From: Thermoplasmata archaeon
GTDB taxonomy: Archaea > Thermoplasmatota > Thermoplasmata > Lutacidiplasmatales > UBA184
DNA length: 50,146 nt
Assembly (NCBI GenBank): GCA_030041075.1
Contig: JASHOP010000029.1
Location: 1 to 50,146, forward strand
Reading direction: 5' to 3'
The notes beneath the pieces are model-generated. The model saw nothing but the letters and a program-made list of their open reading frames with translations. It ran no database searches and was not told the origin of the DNA. The translations under genes and the position numbers were made by a program. Below are positions 38,782 to 46,230 of this stretch, piece after piece. Within the stretch, counting starts at the first letter, position 1, and each line of letters starts with the position of its first letter.

Positions 38782-40725
38782 CTACGGCGGCGGGACGAGC
38801 GATGGGTGCAGATCGTGCATCAGGAGCGGCAGGGCGAGGATCATCGTCGGATCGGCCTCGCTCGTCAGGGTCACGTCCAGCGGGATCTTCGAGCCGGTAA
38901 GCTGGCTCCAGTACGGGGCCGAGGACCAGACCGATGGCGTCTCGCCGGAAACGAGGTAGGTGTCGTTGCTCGTCCCGTAGAGGATGAACTGGGGCTGGTC
39001 GTCGAGGGCCACCGTCGCGTTCAATCCGAGGTACTGGAGGGGTACGGAGGCGGCGACGTTCACGCCCCCCGCGAGCGCGATCAGGGAGTCACCGAAGCTC
39101 CCCGGTCCGTATGTGTAGTAGGCCGAGCTGTCGAAGTAGTAGGTCAGGAGCACCGACGGGAGCGCCACGTGGTCGGTGGCGAACTCCGAGTCGAGCGCGC
39201 TCGCGTTCGCGAGCGCGCCGTCGAGCGTGGATTCGAGTTGGCTCGCGTGGCTCAGGCTTTCGGGAAAGATCTCCCCCATGAGGCGAACGTCGCTCACGAT
39301 CCCCTGGAGCGAGGCGGGCGCCAGCAGGACCACCGGGATCCCGAACACGTCGCTCAGCTCGTCGACGGCCTGGGCCGAGGTGATCGTGGCGGCCAGCACC
39401 AGCTGGGGTCCCAAGAGGGCGACGCCTCCCGTGTCCAGCTCCGGGTAGTCGGTCACGCAGGACGCGTTGGAGAGCGACCAGAGGGTGATCTGGCTGGGCG
39501 AATACTCGCTGTAGATCCCGCCGGGCTCGGCCGGGGTGCACCCGATCCCGACCACCGAGGAGCGAAGCCCCAGCCGATAGACGATGTCCATGACGCTCGG
39601 GGCGAGCACGACGACCCGCTGTGGGTCGAGGGGCACGGTCACGACCCGGCCGAGGTCGTCCGTGACCACGACGTTCGAGGTGTCGGAGATCACGGTCACG
39701 CTACCCGAGCCGGCGTTCGCGACGAACACCTCGCCCTTGCCGGAGTCGTACACCAGCCCGTCGGGGTCGCGGCCGACCGACAGCGAGGCCACGACCCGGT
39801 CCGACGCGTCCGAGACGTCGCTCACGTTGTCGGACCCCGCGTTGGCGACGAAGAACTCGCTCTTGGCCGTGTCGGGGGTCGCCCCGGCAGGGGCCGTTCC
39901 CACGGGGAGTGCCGCCACGGTACGGTTCGTGGCGTCCGAGATGACGGTGACGTTGTTCGAGCCCTCGTTCGTGACCAGGACCTCGGAGGTAGCGGCATCG
40001 TAGACGGTCTCGACCGGATCGGTACCGACCGCGATCGTGGCCTCGGTCGCGTTGGCGGCGGTCGAGATCAGACTCACGGTATCGGACCCGGCGTTCGCGA
40101 CGAAAACTTCTCCCAGAGCAAAATCGTAGGCGATCCCGGTCGGGTCGTCCCCCACGCCGATCGTAGCCACCACGGTGTCGGTCACGTTCGAGATCACGCT
40201 GACGTTGTGGGAGCCTTCGTTCGCCACGAACGCCTCCCCGTCCGTGGGGTCGTACGTGACACCGGCCGGGTGGTCCCCGACGTCGACTGTGGCGACGAAA
40301 TTGTAGTTCGAGTCCGGGAACACCGAGAACACCGAGACCGAGTTCGAACCGGAGTTCGTGACGAAGATCTCGCTGTCGTTGGGATCGTACGTCACGGCAC
40401 TCGGGGCGTCTCCGACGGGGATCGTCGCGACGACGCCGGCGGTGGTGTCCGAGATCACGCTCACGTTGTCGGAGCCGGTGTTGGCCACGAAGACGAGACC
40501 CAGTGCCGGGTCGTAGGCCAGACCCTCCGGGTCGGTCCCGACGGGGATCGTCGACACCACCGTCGGCTGGTTCCCGCCGCCGACCGATGGCGTGCTGGGA
40601 TGGAACTCGAAGTACGCGGCCGTGGTCCCGATCGAGACGGCAGCCACGAGGATGACGGCCACGGCGAAGAGCGATAGCGGGATCTGGCGTCGGGAGGGCG
40701 ATGGGGCCGGGGGAGTCAATGACAT
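38782..40725 (-). CDS. YVTN beta-propeller fused to a BtuF-like substrate-binding domain
   Basis: A 647-residue extracytoplasmic protein. Residues 17-38 are a membrane anchor. Residues about 56-350 consist of seven repeats of about 40 residues with the pattern VVATIPVGxxPxGVxYDPxxxEVFVANxGSxNVSVISD, which predicts a seven-bladed propeller of the surface-layer YVTN type. From residue 352 the sequence VTDDLGRVVTVPLDPQRVVVLAPSVMDIVYRLGL begins a class III periplasmic binding domain of the BtuF/FepB type that runs to the end. The cognate permease and ATPase follow at once. The ligand could be cobalamin, heme or a siderophore. A TATA box lies about 27 bases upstream, fitting a leaderless mRNA. Confidence 0.88.
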   Translation of the reverse strand: MSLTPPAPSPSRRQIPLSLFAVAVILVAAVSIGTTAAYFEFHPSTPSVGGGNQPTVVSTIPVGTDPEGLAYDPALGLVFVANTGSDNVSVISDTTAGVVATIPVGDAPSAVTYDPNDSEIFVTNSGSNSVSVFSVFPDSNYNFVATVDVGDHPAGVTYDPTDGEAFVANEGSHNVSVISNVTDTVVATIGVGDDPTGIAYDFALGEVFVANAGSDTVSLISTAANATEATIAVGTDPVETVYDAATSEVLVTNEGSNNVTVISDATNRTVAALPVGTAPAGATPDTAKSEFFVANAGSDNVSDVSDASDRVVASLSVGRDPDGLVYDSGKGEVFVANAGSGSVTVISDTSNVVVTDDLGRVVTVPLDPQRVVVLAPSVMDIVYRLGLRSSVVGIGCTPAEPGGIYSEYSPSQITLWSLSNASCVTDYPELDTGGVALLGPQLVLAATITSAQAVDELSDVFGIPVVLLAPASLQGIVSDVRLMGEIFPESLSHASQLESTLDGALANASALDSEFATDHVALPSVLLTYYFDSSAYYTYGPGSFGDSLIALAGGVNVAASVPLQYLGLNATVALDDQPQFILYGTSNDTYLVSGETPSVWSSAPYWSQLTGSKIPLDVTLTSEADPTMILALPLLMHDLHPSLVPPP

Positions 40726-40744
40726 TGGACTCGAATCAAGTCTG

Positions 40745-40757
40745 TTTGAATATAACC
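40745..40757 (-). promoter_or_regulatory. TATA box of the propeller-BtuF operon
   Basis: Minus-strand GGTTATATTCAAA, about 26 bases before the ATG at 40725. It is one of the most AT-rich short stretches in the window, so this operon probably has a strong promoter of its own. Confidence 0.6.
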
Positions 40758-40913
40758 CTTCCGAGGCCAGGTCGTCGTGCCGTTCGGGCGCGCGGTACCG
40801 GGGCCGGCCGGAGCCGTCGCAGGGTCCCCCTCGCTCGGCCGCACACCGGAGAGCAGCCGGCCTCCTACCGAGGATAAAGGCTATGAGTTCTCAGGAACCC
40901 CTCCGGCCTCGGA

Positions 40914-41073
40914 GGGAGCATAGGCTAACCTGGCAGACCGGCGGGCTCCAGTCAGGATGCGGGCGCCGCATCCTGTGAATCGGGTCTGCGGAAGGGCGCT
41001 CGGCGCCCTCGTGACGAGTGACTGGAGCGCGCGGAGAGACCCGCACATCGGGGTTCAAATCCCCGTGCTCCCA
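40914..41073 (+). tRNA. trnW: tRNA-Trp (anticodon CCA) with intron
   Basis: The cloverleaf can be drawn by hand. The acceptor GGGAGCA (40914-40920) pairs fully with TGCTCCC (41066-41072), discriminator A at 41073, no encoded CCA. D-arm GGCT/GACC has one mismatch. Anticodon stem GCGGG (40941-40945) pairs with CCCGC (41040-41044). The loop gives anticodon CCA at 40948-40950. The T-arm is CGGGG TTCAAAT CCCCG. An intron of about 87 nt at the usual 37/38 position (40952-41038) separates the halves. A bulge-helix-bulge can be drawn with CTCC (40946-40949) against GGAG (41033-41036) and three-base bulges on both sides. Confidence 0.85.
40952..41038 (+). other. Intron of tRNA-Trp
   Basis: About 87 nt with two internal hairpins: CAGGATGCGG/CCGCATCCTG (40953-40975, three-base loop) and AGGGCGC/GCGCCCT (40993-41009). 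A 3' segment TGACTGGAGC (41019-41028) is fully complementary to the anticodon region GCTCCAGTCA (40945-40954). Euryarchaeal tRNA-Trp introns often carry a C/D-box guide RNA. Here a GTGACGA resembling box C lies at 41011-41017, but I see no clear CTGA box D, so guide function is unproven. Confidence 0.6.
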
Positions 41074-41133
41074 CTCCTTCCCGTCCATGATTCGCCTTCG
41101 CCTGCTGCCGGTGCGGCGCTTTCCAGCGGCTTC

Positions 41134-41147
41134 GTTCTCATGAGAAC
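41134..41147. repeat. 14-bp perfect palindrome GTTCTCATGAGAAC
   Basis: A perfect two-fold symmetric sequence in the gap between tRNA-Trp and the 3' end of the secreted protein gene. It could be a protein-binding site or part of a weak terminator. Nothing else distinctive is seen in 41074-41185. Confidence 0.45.
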
Positions 41148-41185
41148 TCCCGGATCCACCCGTGAACTCGCGGCCGCGGGGTAGT

Positions 41186-41287
41186 CTATCTCTGCGCCGG
41201 CTTCGCTGTTACCTGCTGACCGAGCTCACGGAATCCGTCGATGCGCTCGAGGCTCTCGAAGGCGCGGGCGAACGGAGTCGCTGGCAT
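41186..41287 (-). CDS. Possible small protein (33 aa)
   Basis: A 33-residue frame starting at ATG 41287, 23 bases after the stop of the secreted protein gene and on the same strand. It encodes PFARAFESLERIDGFRELGQQ, an amphipathic helix with GC-rich third codon positions like real genes nearby. No family is recognised. It may be a small co-transcribed protein or chance. Confidence 0.22.
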   Translation of the reverse strand: MPATPFARAFESLERIDGFRELGQQVTAKPAQR

Positions 41288-41310
41288 GGAGGCTCGGCCC
41301 GGACCTCGGC

Positions 41311-43842
41311 CTACGCACTCAGGACTAGCTGGGGGGTGATCGAGACGGCGGTGAGGTCCCCCGACGCTTGCATGATGATCGCCGCCGAGGCGATCCCTAC
41401 CGCGAGAGTGTAGGCTTGCAGCGACAGGTACGACGAGATGTTGTAGGAGTTCCCGTGTACCAAGTAGAGCTCCTGAACCACCGTGATCGTCGCCTGGCCG
41501 GCCGGCCCCCAGAAGAACCAGCCGCAGGTGGACCAGTCCTGCTCGACGGTCGGGGTCGAGGCGTCGACCGTGATGGAAGCCGGACTCGACTCGGTGACGC
41601 GATCGGTCACCCCGACCGCGCCCCAAGCGAAGTCGAAGCCGAGCGGGATGAACAGCGCGGGATCCAGGCACGACGGATCGGTGTAAGCGTTGACAAAGGG
41701 CCAACTCACGCTCCAGGAGTAGAGCATCTGGTAGTACCCCGTCGCGGGTACCTTGACCGAACTCCACTCGTAGCCCGCTTGGAGGGCGATTCGGCCCCAA
41801 GACAGTCCCGAGGATAGGCTGCTGACCTCGGCATCCACCGTGCCGTCGGGATCGATGGAGGTGCCCGAGCCGACCACCCCGACGGTACTGAGCCACCCAA
41901 CCATCCCCCGGGTCGGCTCCGACTGAAGGATGTAGCTCGTGGCGTTCGAGGTCGGGTACGATACGGTCTGGGAGTTCGTACAGGTCGCGCAGGCGAGCAG
42001 CGCGGCGAGCGGTACGTGGAACGAGCCTGCGGAGCCCAACGGTGAGGCGAGGTAGGTGACGATGTCCGACCCAAACGGCTCCGTCCAAGCGCTCGACAGT
42101 TCGGAGAGCGGCGCGCTCGACAGGGACGCCACCGCCACGGTGGAGGAGCCCGAAGCGAGTTGGACGCCTTCTCCCGAGAAGGTCGTGGCCGCTTGGAAGG
42201 TCGGCGGCGCAAGGTAGACCCAATTGTAGTTCCAGGCCAGGTACGGGTTCGGTATCTCCACGAACCAGGTAGCCTCGCCGGACGGGGTGGGGGCCCGCCA
42301 GTACACGTCGTTCCCCGCACTCGGCTCCAGCAGATTGTTGCCGCGGACGTTGCCCGAGGGCCACGAGAAGCTCATCGTCCACTCGGCTTCGTCACCGATT
42401 GCTTGGTAGGTCAGCTGCACCGAGACCGTTTGGTCGGGACTCGGTTCGGCATAATAGTAGGGCACGGCGCCGGCGCTGTCCACGCCGACCTCGCAGCCCG
42501 ACGGGGCCGGAGCTTGGTCGTCGATGACCGCGTTGTAGTACCAGCCCGGGTACCAGCACTCGGCGCTCGAGTACCAGTCGTAATCGGGATTGCTCCAGTT
42601 CTCGAGTTCGTCCATGAACATGAACTGGACCGTGGTTCCGTTGGGAAGGAGCCACTGGCCGAGTCCCCCCTCGACCGACGTCTGGTAGTTCCCGAGTCCG
42701 CCGATCGCCACCCCCTCCATGGATTCGTCGGCCGTGAAACCCGCGTAGTTGGCATTGAAGGTGAGACCGGGAACGGTGAAGTTGGCGGTGACCTCGTTCA
42801 CGGGCGACGAGTAGTTCGCCACGTAACCTGTCCAATTGACCAGCGTGCCGTTCGGCGGGATGGTGAGCAGGGTCACGGACCCTGGAGCGCCGGCGACGAA
42901 CACCGCGCTCGTGCTCTGGTTGGACGCGTTTCCCACGGTCTCCCCCGGGGCGTACCACTGGTCGAACTGGTAACCGGGTTCGAGCTGGGCGGTGAGCGTC
43001 ATCGCGGCCCCCGCGGGGAGGTAACCGACGGATCCGTTCGTGAAGTTCTCGGTGACGTTGTCGACCGAGTTCCACAGCACGATCGTCCCCGGGTTGCCCG
43101 CGGCGTAGAACGATATCTTGAGCCACGGGGAGGCCTTGAGGGTCAACGTGAGCGTCCCCGTGAGACTCTCCCACGGGCCGGCGCTCGTGAGATTCGTAAG
43201 CGCGGAGCTCGCCGACTCAAGGTCGACGTTCGATGACCCGCTCCACGAACCGAACGAGTAGTTGGAGAACGGCAACGCTTGGATCAGGTAGGTTCCCGCC
43301 GAGTAGAGGTGGGCCACTTGACCGTTGCCCACGACCAGTGCGAGCTCCGAGGTCGGAGTCGGTCCCAGGATGCGCACCTCGCCATCGGCCGGGCTCACCT
43401 TGACCGTGACGTTGAAGAAGCCCCCTGTGACGAGGTCCATCGTGAGGGTGGGGCTCCCTGCGGTGGTCTTGACCTCGAGGGTGGTGGAGTACGCTGTCTT
43501 CGACCCCAGCGTCACGCCGGTTTCGACCCACGCCGAGAACGAGTACCCGATGTTCGGCTGGGCGCTGATCGAGTAGCTCGTGTTGGTAGCGACGACGGCG
43601 TACTGCTCGTTCGAGTACGACTCGCCTCCGATGTCCACTGTGCCGTTGTTCGGGCTCACCAGCACCAGCACGGCCACGTCGCTCGCGCCCCCGCCGCCAC
43701 CCCCTCCGCTACCCCCACCACCGCCTCCGCCGCCGGGACAGCAGGCGAACATCCCACGCGCGTTGCCGGTGGAGACTCCCATCACCGAGACGACCACAAC
43801 CGCGGCCACGATCAGAGGAAGGACGGACTTCCGGCGCCTCAT
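41311..43842 (-). CDS. Large secreted/surface protein with Gly tract, repeat domain and possible G1-peptidase-like region
   Basis: An 843-residue protein with an N-terminal signal or anchor (basic start, hydrophobic 8-23), then MFACCP and a run of glycines (about 37-52). Residues about 55-330 hold two or three copies of a divergent InlB/Flg_new-like fold, seen as VSPNNGTVDIGGESYSNEQYAVVA and ISAQPNIGYSFSAWVETG, then LEPGYQFDQWYAPGETVGN. The next part, from NWTGYVANYSSPVNEVTANFTVP through GVAIGGLGN to SSAECWYPGWYYN, faintly resembles G1 (eqolisin) peptidases. I cannot identify both catalytic residues. Many glycosylation sequons and several cysteines fit an extracellular location. A TTTTTGATA box is about 30 bases upstream. 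Confidence 0.75.
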   Translation of the reverse strand: MRRRKSVLPLIVAAVVVVSVMGVSTGNARGMFACCPGGGGGGGGSGGGGGGGASDVAVLVLVSPNNGTVDIGGESYSNEQYAVVATNTSYSISAQPNIGYSFSAWVETGVTLGSKTAYSTTLEVKTTAGSPTLTMDLVTGGFFNVTVKVSPADGEVRILGPTPTSELALVVGNGQVAHLYSAGTYLIQALPFSNYSFGSWSGSSNVDLESASSALTNLTSAGPWESLTGTLTLTLKASPWLKISFYAAGNPGTIVLWNSVDNVTENFTNGSVGYLPAGAAMTLTAQLEPGYQFDQWYAPGETVGNASNQSTSAVFVAGAPGSVTLLTIPPNGTLVNWTGYVANYSSPVNEVTANFTVPGLTFNANYAGFTADESMEGVAIGGLGNYQTSVEGGLGQWLLPNGTTVQFMFMDELENWSNPDYDWYSSAECWYPGWYYNAVIDDQAPAPSGCEVGVDSAGAVPYYYAEPSPDQTVSVQLTYQAIGDEAEWTMSFSWPSGNVRGNNLLEPSAGNDVYWRAPTPSGEATWFVEIPNPYLAWNYNWVYLAPPTFQAATTFSGEGVQLASGSSTVAVASLSSAPLSELSSAWTEPFGSDIVTYLASPLGSAGSFHVPLAALLACATCTNSQTVSYPTSNATSYILQSEPTRGMVGWLSTVGVVGSGTSIDPDGTVDAEVSSLSSGLSWGRIALQAGYEWSSVKVPATGYYQMLYSWSVSWPFVNAYTDPSCLDPALFIPLGFDFAWGAVGVTDRVTESSPASITVDASTPTVEQDWSTCGWFFWGPAGQATITVVQELYLVHGNSYNISSYLSLQAYTLAVGIASAAIIMQASGDLTAVSITPQLVLSA

Positions 43843-44269
43843 AGTTCCGAATCGCTTCCTCTCCTCCCTATCAAAAAGGCTCCGGCAGTGCCCCGCCGCG
43901 TTCGGTGTCGAAACAGGATGCGCACGCCCACGGGTGCATCCGCACTTACAATGGATTTCTGTGGACCGACGTACGGCTCGTATCGAACCACGGCTCCGTC
44001 TCTATCCCACGGTCGGGCAGAAAGGTCGCGAACCTCCTCCGACCCGAAGTCGCGCGGACCATCGCAGTCTATTCAAGCGGCGAAGCTCCGACCGCGTCCG
44101 GCCCGGCACGACGCTCTGCCGAGGGCGGACCCGGGATGGCCCCGGGCGCAGATGGGTATCGCGGGGTCGCGCCGCCTCCGGTGTATCTTCGGCCCCCTGT
44201 GGGGGTCGCATACCCAGGCTCGCCGCCTCTCGGCCAGTCCGTCGTGCGGATCCGTCGGCGGGCGGGGGC
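43843..44269. other. Intergenic region upstream of the secreted protein gene
   Basis: A 427-base gap between the 5' end of the secreted protein gene and the 3' end of hemH. Near 43866-43876 lies CTATCAAAAAG (minus strand CTTTTTGATAG), a likely TATA box for the secreted protein. The rest shows no convincing gene, tRNA or long repeat. A plus-strand frame at 43905-44351 has a Pro/Gly/Arg-rich composition and runs antisense into hemH, so it was not called. Confidence 0.4.
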
Positions 44270-45193
44270 CTACGCCGACCCGTTCCGGATCCTCGAGGTC
44301 AACGCTTCGACGACCGCGTCGGAGTCGTTCGGCATCGGGACCCGGTGGTAGCCGATCCCGTGGCGGTCCGCGAATTCGCGTACCACGACATCGAGGTCGT
44401 ACAGCACCTCGAGGTGGTCGAAGACGAACCCGAACGAGGCGATGACCGGGTCGCGCGCCCCGCGCGATCGCCAGTCGAGCATCACGTCGGTGATGTCGGG
44501 GCCGAGCCACGGCTCCGTGGCGTTGCCCGGACTCTGGTACGAGAACGACCACCGGTCGAGGCCGGCGGCGCGCGCGATCGCCGACGAGGTCTCCCGGAGG
44601 ATCTCCGGATAGGGATCCCCCGCGTCGCGCATGCGCTGCGGCAGGCTGTGGGCGGAGAGGATCACCGCGCGATCCGGCGCCGGGTCGGTGCCCAGCTCCG
44701 CCCGGATCGCCCTCTTCCAGTACCCGATCCAGGCGGGGTCGAGATGCCAGCCCAGGCGCACGTCGACCTCGATCGGCGCGGGAGAAGCTCGCACGCCGTC
44801 CGCCACCCCCTGGCGGTACGGCTCGCTGATCCAGGTCGACGCATAGGGGGACAACGGTACGGCGACGAGATGCCGCAGGCCCTGCCGGGCGGCGTCGGGG
44901 ATGACGTCGCGCAGGGCCGGGTGGCCGTGCTTGACCCCGAGGAAGACCCGGGGCCCGGGGCCGTCGCGCGCGAGCCGCCGCTCGAGCTTCGTACGGAGCG
45001 ACGCGAGGATGCGATTCTGCGGCGATCCGCCGATCCGGTCGTAACGGCGGACGTACTCGGCGACCATCTCGGGCGACGGGGTCGCTCCGTGCAGGACGTC
45101 CGCGAGGTACGCGGGCAGATCGCCGGACCCGTTCGGACTCCCGTACCCCATCAAGAGGACCCCCGTGGTTCCCGGGTCCGCGCGCGCGCTCAT
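44270..45193 (-). CDS. hemH: Ferrochelatase, probably coproporphyrin-type (HemH/CpfC)
   Basis: Inserts Fe(II) into a porphyrin. The 307-residue protein has the catalytic histidine His182 in SAHSLPQRM and the motif SYQSPGNATEPWLGPDITD. The acidic C-terminal helix FGFVFDHLEVLYDLDVV (257-270) carries the conserved glutamate Glu262. FVFDHLEVLYDLD and a short length are like the water-soluble Gram-positive enzyme that uses coproporphyrin III. In an operon with HemQ, coproporphyrin is the likely substrate. The ATG overlaps the hemE stop by four bases. It is the last gene of the cluster. Confidence 0.93.
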   Translation of the reverse strand: MSARADPGTTGVLLMGYGSPNGSGDLPAYLADVLHGATPSPEMVAEYVRRYDRIGGSPQNRILASLRTKLERRLARDGPGPRVFLGVKHGHPALRDVIPDAARQGLRHLVAVPLSPYASTWISEPYRQGVADGVRASPAPIEVDVRLGWHLDPAWIGYWKRAIRAELGTDPAPDRAVILSAHSLPQRMRDAGDPYPEILRETSSAIARAAGLDRWSFSYQSPGNATEPWLGPDITDVMLDWRSRGARDPVIASFGFVFDHLEVLYDLDVVVREFADRHGIGYHRVPMPNDSDAVVEALTSRIRNGSA

Positions 45194-46230
45194 CGTTTCC
45201 TCACCTCCCGGCCGACCTCGTGGACGAACTCGACGAGCCCGCGCACCCGGTCGGGGTCGGTCTCGGGCAGGACACCGTGTCCCAAGTTGAAAACGTGCGC
45301 CTCTCCCCCGGGCAACTCGTCCATCACGCGGCGGGCTTCGTTCCGCATCGCCTCGGGCGTTCCGAGGAGCGCCCCCGGGTCGAGGTTTCCCTGCAGCGCG
45401 ATCCCCGACCCGATGCGCTCGCGGACCCGGCCCAGCGGCTCGCGCCAGTCGACCCCCAGCGCGTCGGCCCCGGTGCGGGCGAGCCGCTCGACCAGGTGGC
45501 TCGATCCGGTCGAGAAGTAGATCGTGGGTCGGCCGAGATCCCGAAGCCCCTCGAAGATCGACCGGGTCGCGGGGAGGAGATGCCGCTCGAACACCGTGGG
45601 GGAGACCGCTCCGACCCAAGAGTCGAACAGCTGGAGGGCCGCGGCCCCGCTCTCGGCCTGCGAGCGGAGGTACCGAACCGTCATCTCCGAGAGGCGGGCG
45701 ACGAGCCGGTCGAAGGCGACCGGATCGCCGTAGATCATCCGTTTGGTCCGGGGAAACTCGCGCGAGGGTCCCCCCTCCACGAGGTAGGCGGCCAACGTGA
45801 ACGGCCCCCCCGCGAATCCGATGATCGGGCGCTCTCGCTCGAGGCTGAGGTACCGTTCGATCGCGGCCCCGACGAACGGCACCGAGCGCCGGGCATCGAA
45901 GTCGGTCAGCGCCTCGACGTCGGCGCGGGTACGGATCGGGCGTTCGACGACCGGCCCGACCCCCGGGTCGATCGAGAACGGGACGCCGAGCCCGAGGAAC
46001 GGCAGGCTGATGTCCGCGAAGACGACGGCGGCGTCGACGTCGTAGCGCCGGACCGGTTCGAGCGTCACCTCGGCCGCCAGCTCCGGCGTCCGCGCGATCT
46101 CGAGCAGCGGGTGGGTCTCCCGCAGCCGCCGGTAACCCGGAAGATGCCGCCCGGCCTGGCGCATCAGCCAGATCGGCGTGGTATCGGTCGCCTCGCCCCG
46201 GAGGGCTCGGACGAGCCGGTCGCGCGTCAT
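45190..46230 (-). CDS. hemE: Uroporphyrinogen decarboxylase
   Basis: Removes four carboxyl groups from uroporphyrinogen III to give coproporphyrinogen III. A 346-residue protein with the substrate-binding RQAGR (residues 24-28) in IWLMRQAGRHLPGYR, the aspartate of VVFADISLP, FAGGPFTLAAYLVEGG, and the C-terminal GNLDPGALLGTPE and FNLGHGVLPETDPD. All the usual catalytic features are in place. It overlaps hemL upstream and hemH downstream by four bases each (ATGA), so it is firmly part of the operon. Confidence 0.96.
   Translation of the reverse strand: MTRDRLVRALRGEATDTTPIWLMRQAGRHLPGYRRLRETHPLLEIARTPELAAEVTLEPVRRYDVDAAVVFADISLPFLGLGVPFSIDPGVGPVVERPIRTRADVEALTDFDARRSVPFVGAAIERYLSLERERPIIGFAGGPFTLAAYLVEGGPSREFPRTKRMIYGDPVAFDRLVARLSEMTVRYLRSQAESGAAALQLFDSWVGAVSPTVFERHLLPATRSIFEGLRDLGRPTIYFSTGSSHLVERLARTGADALGVDWREPLGRVRERIGSGIALQGNLDPGALLGTPEAMRNEARRVMDELPGGEAHVFNLGHGVLPETDPDRVRGLVEFVHEVGREVRKR

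Noticed and set aside
39650..40560. Regularly spaced similar DNA segments that could suggest a CRISPR-like array
   Set aside because: The period is about 126 bases, in frame, and encodes the YVTN propeller blades; there are no short identical repeats with unique spacers. No CRISPR array is seen elsewhere.
38806..40677. Long plus-strand frame opposite the propeller-BtuF gene
   Set aside because: Its apparent repeats (Asp/Val/Arg-rich, His-rich) are the complement of the propeller repeats, and it has no start or context of its own.
43905..44351. Plus-strand frame in the gap before hemH
   Set aside because: Pro/Gly/Arg-rich product that extends antisense into hemH; no start signal or family features.
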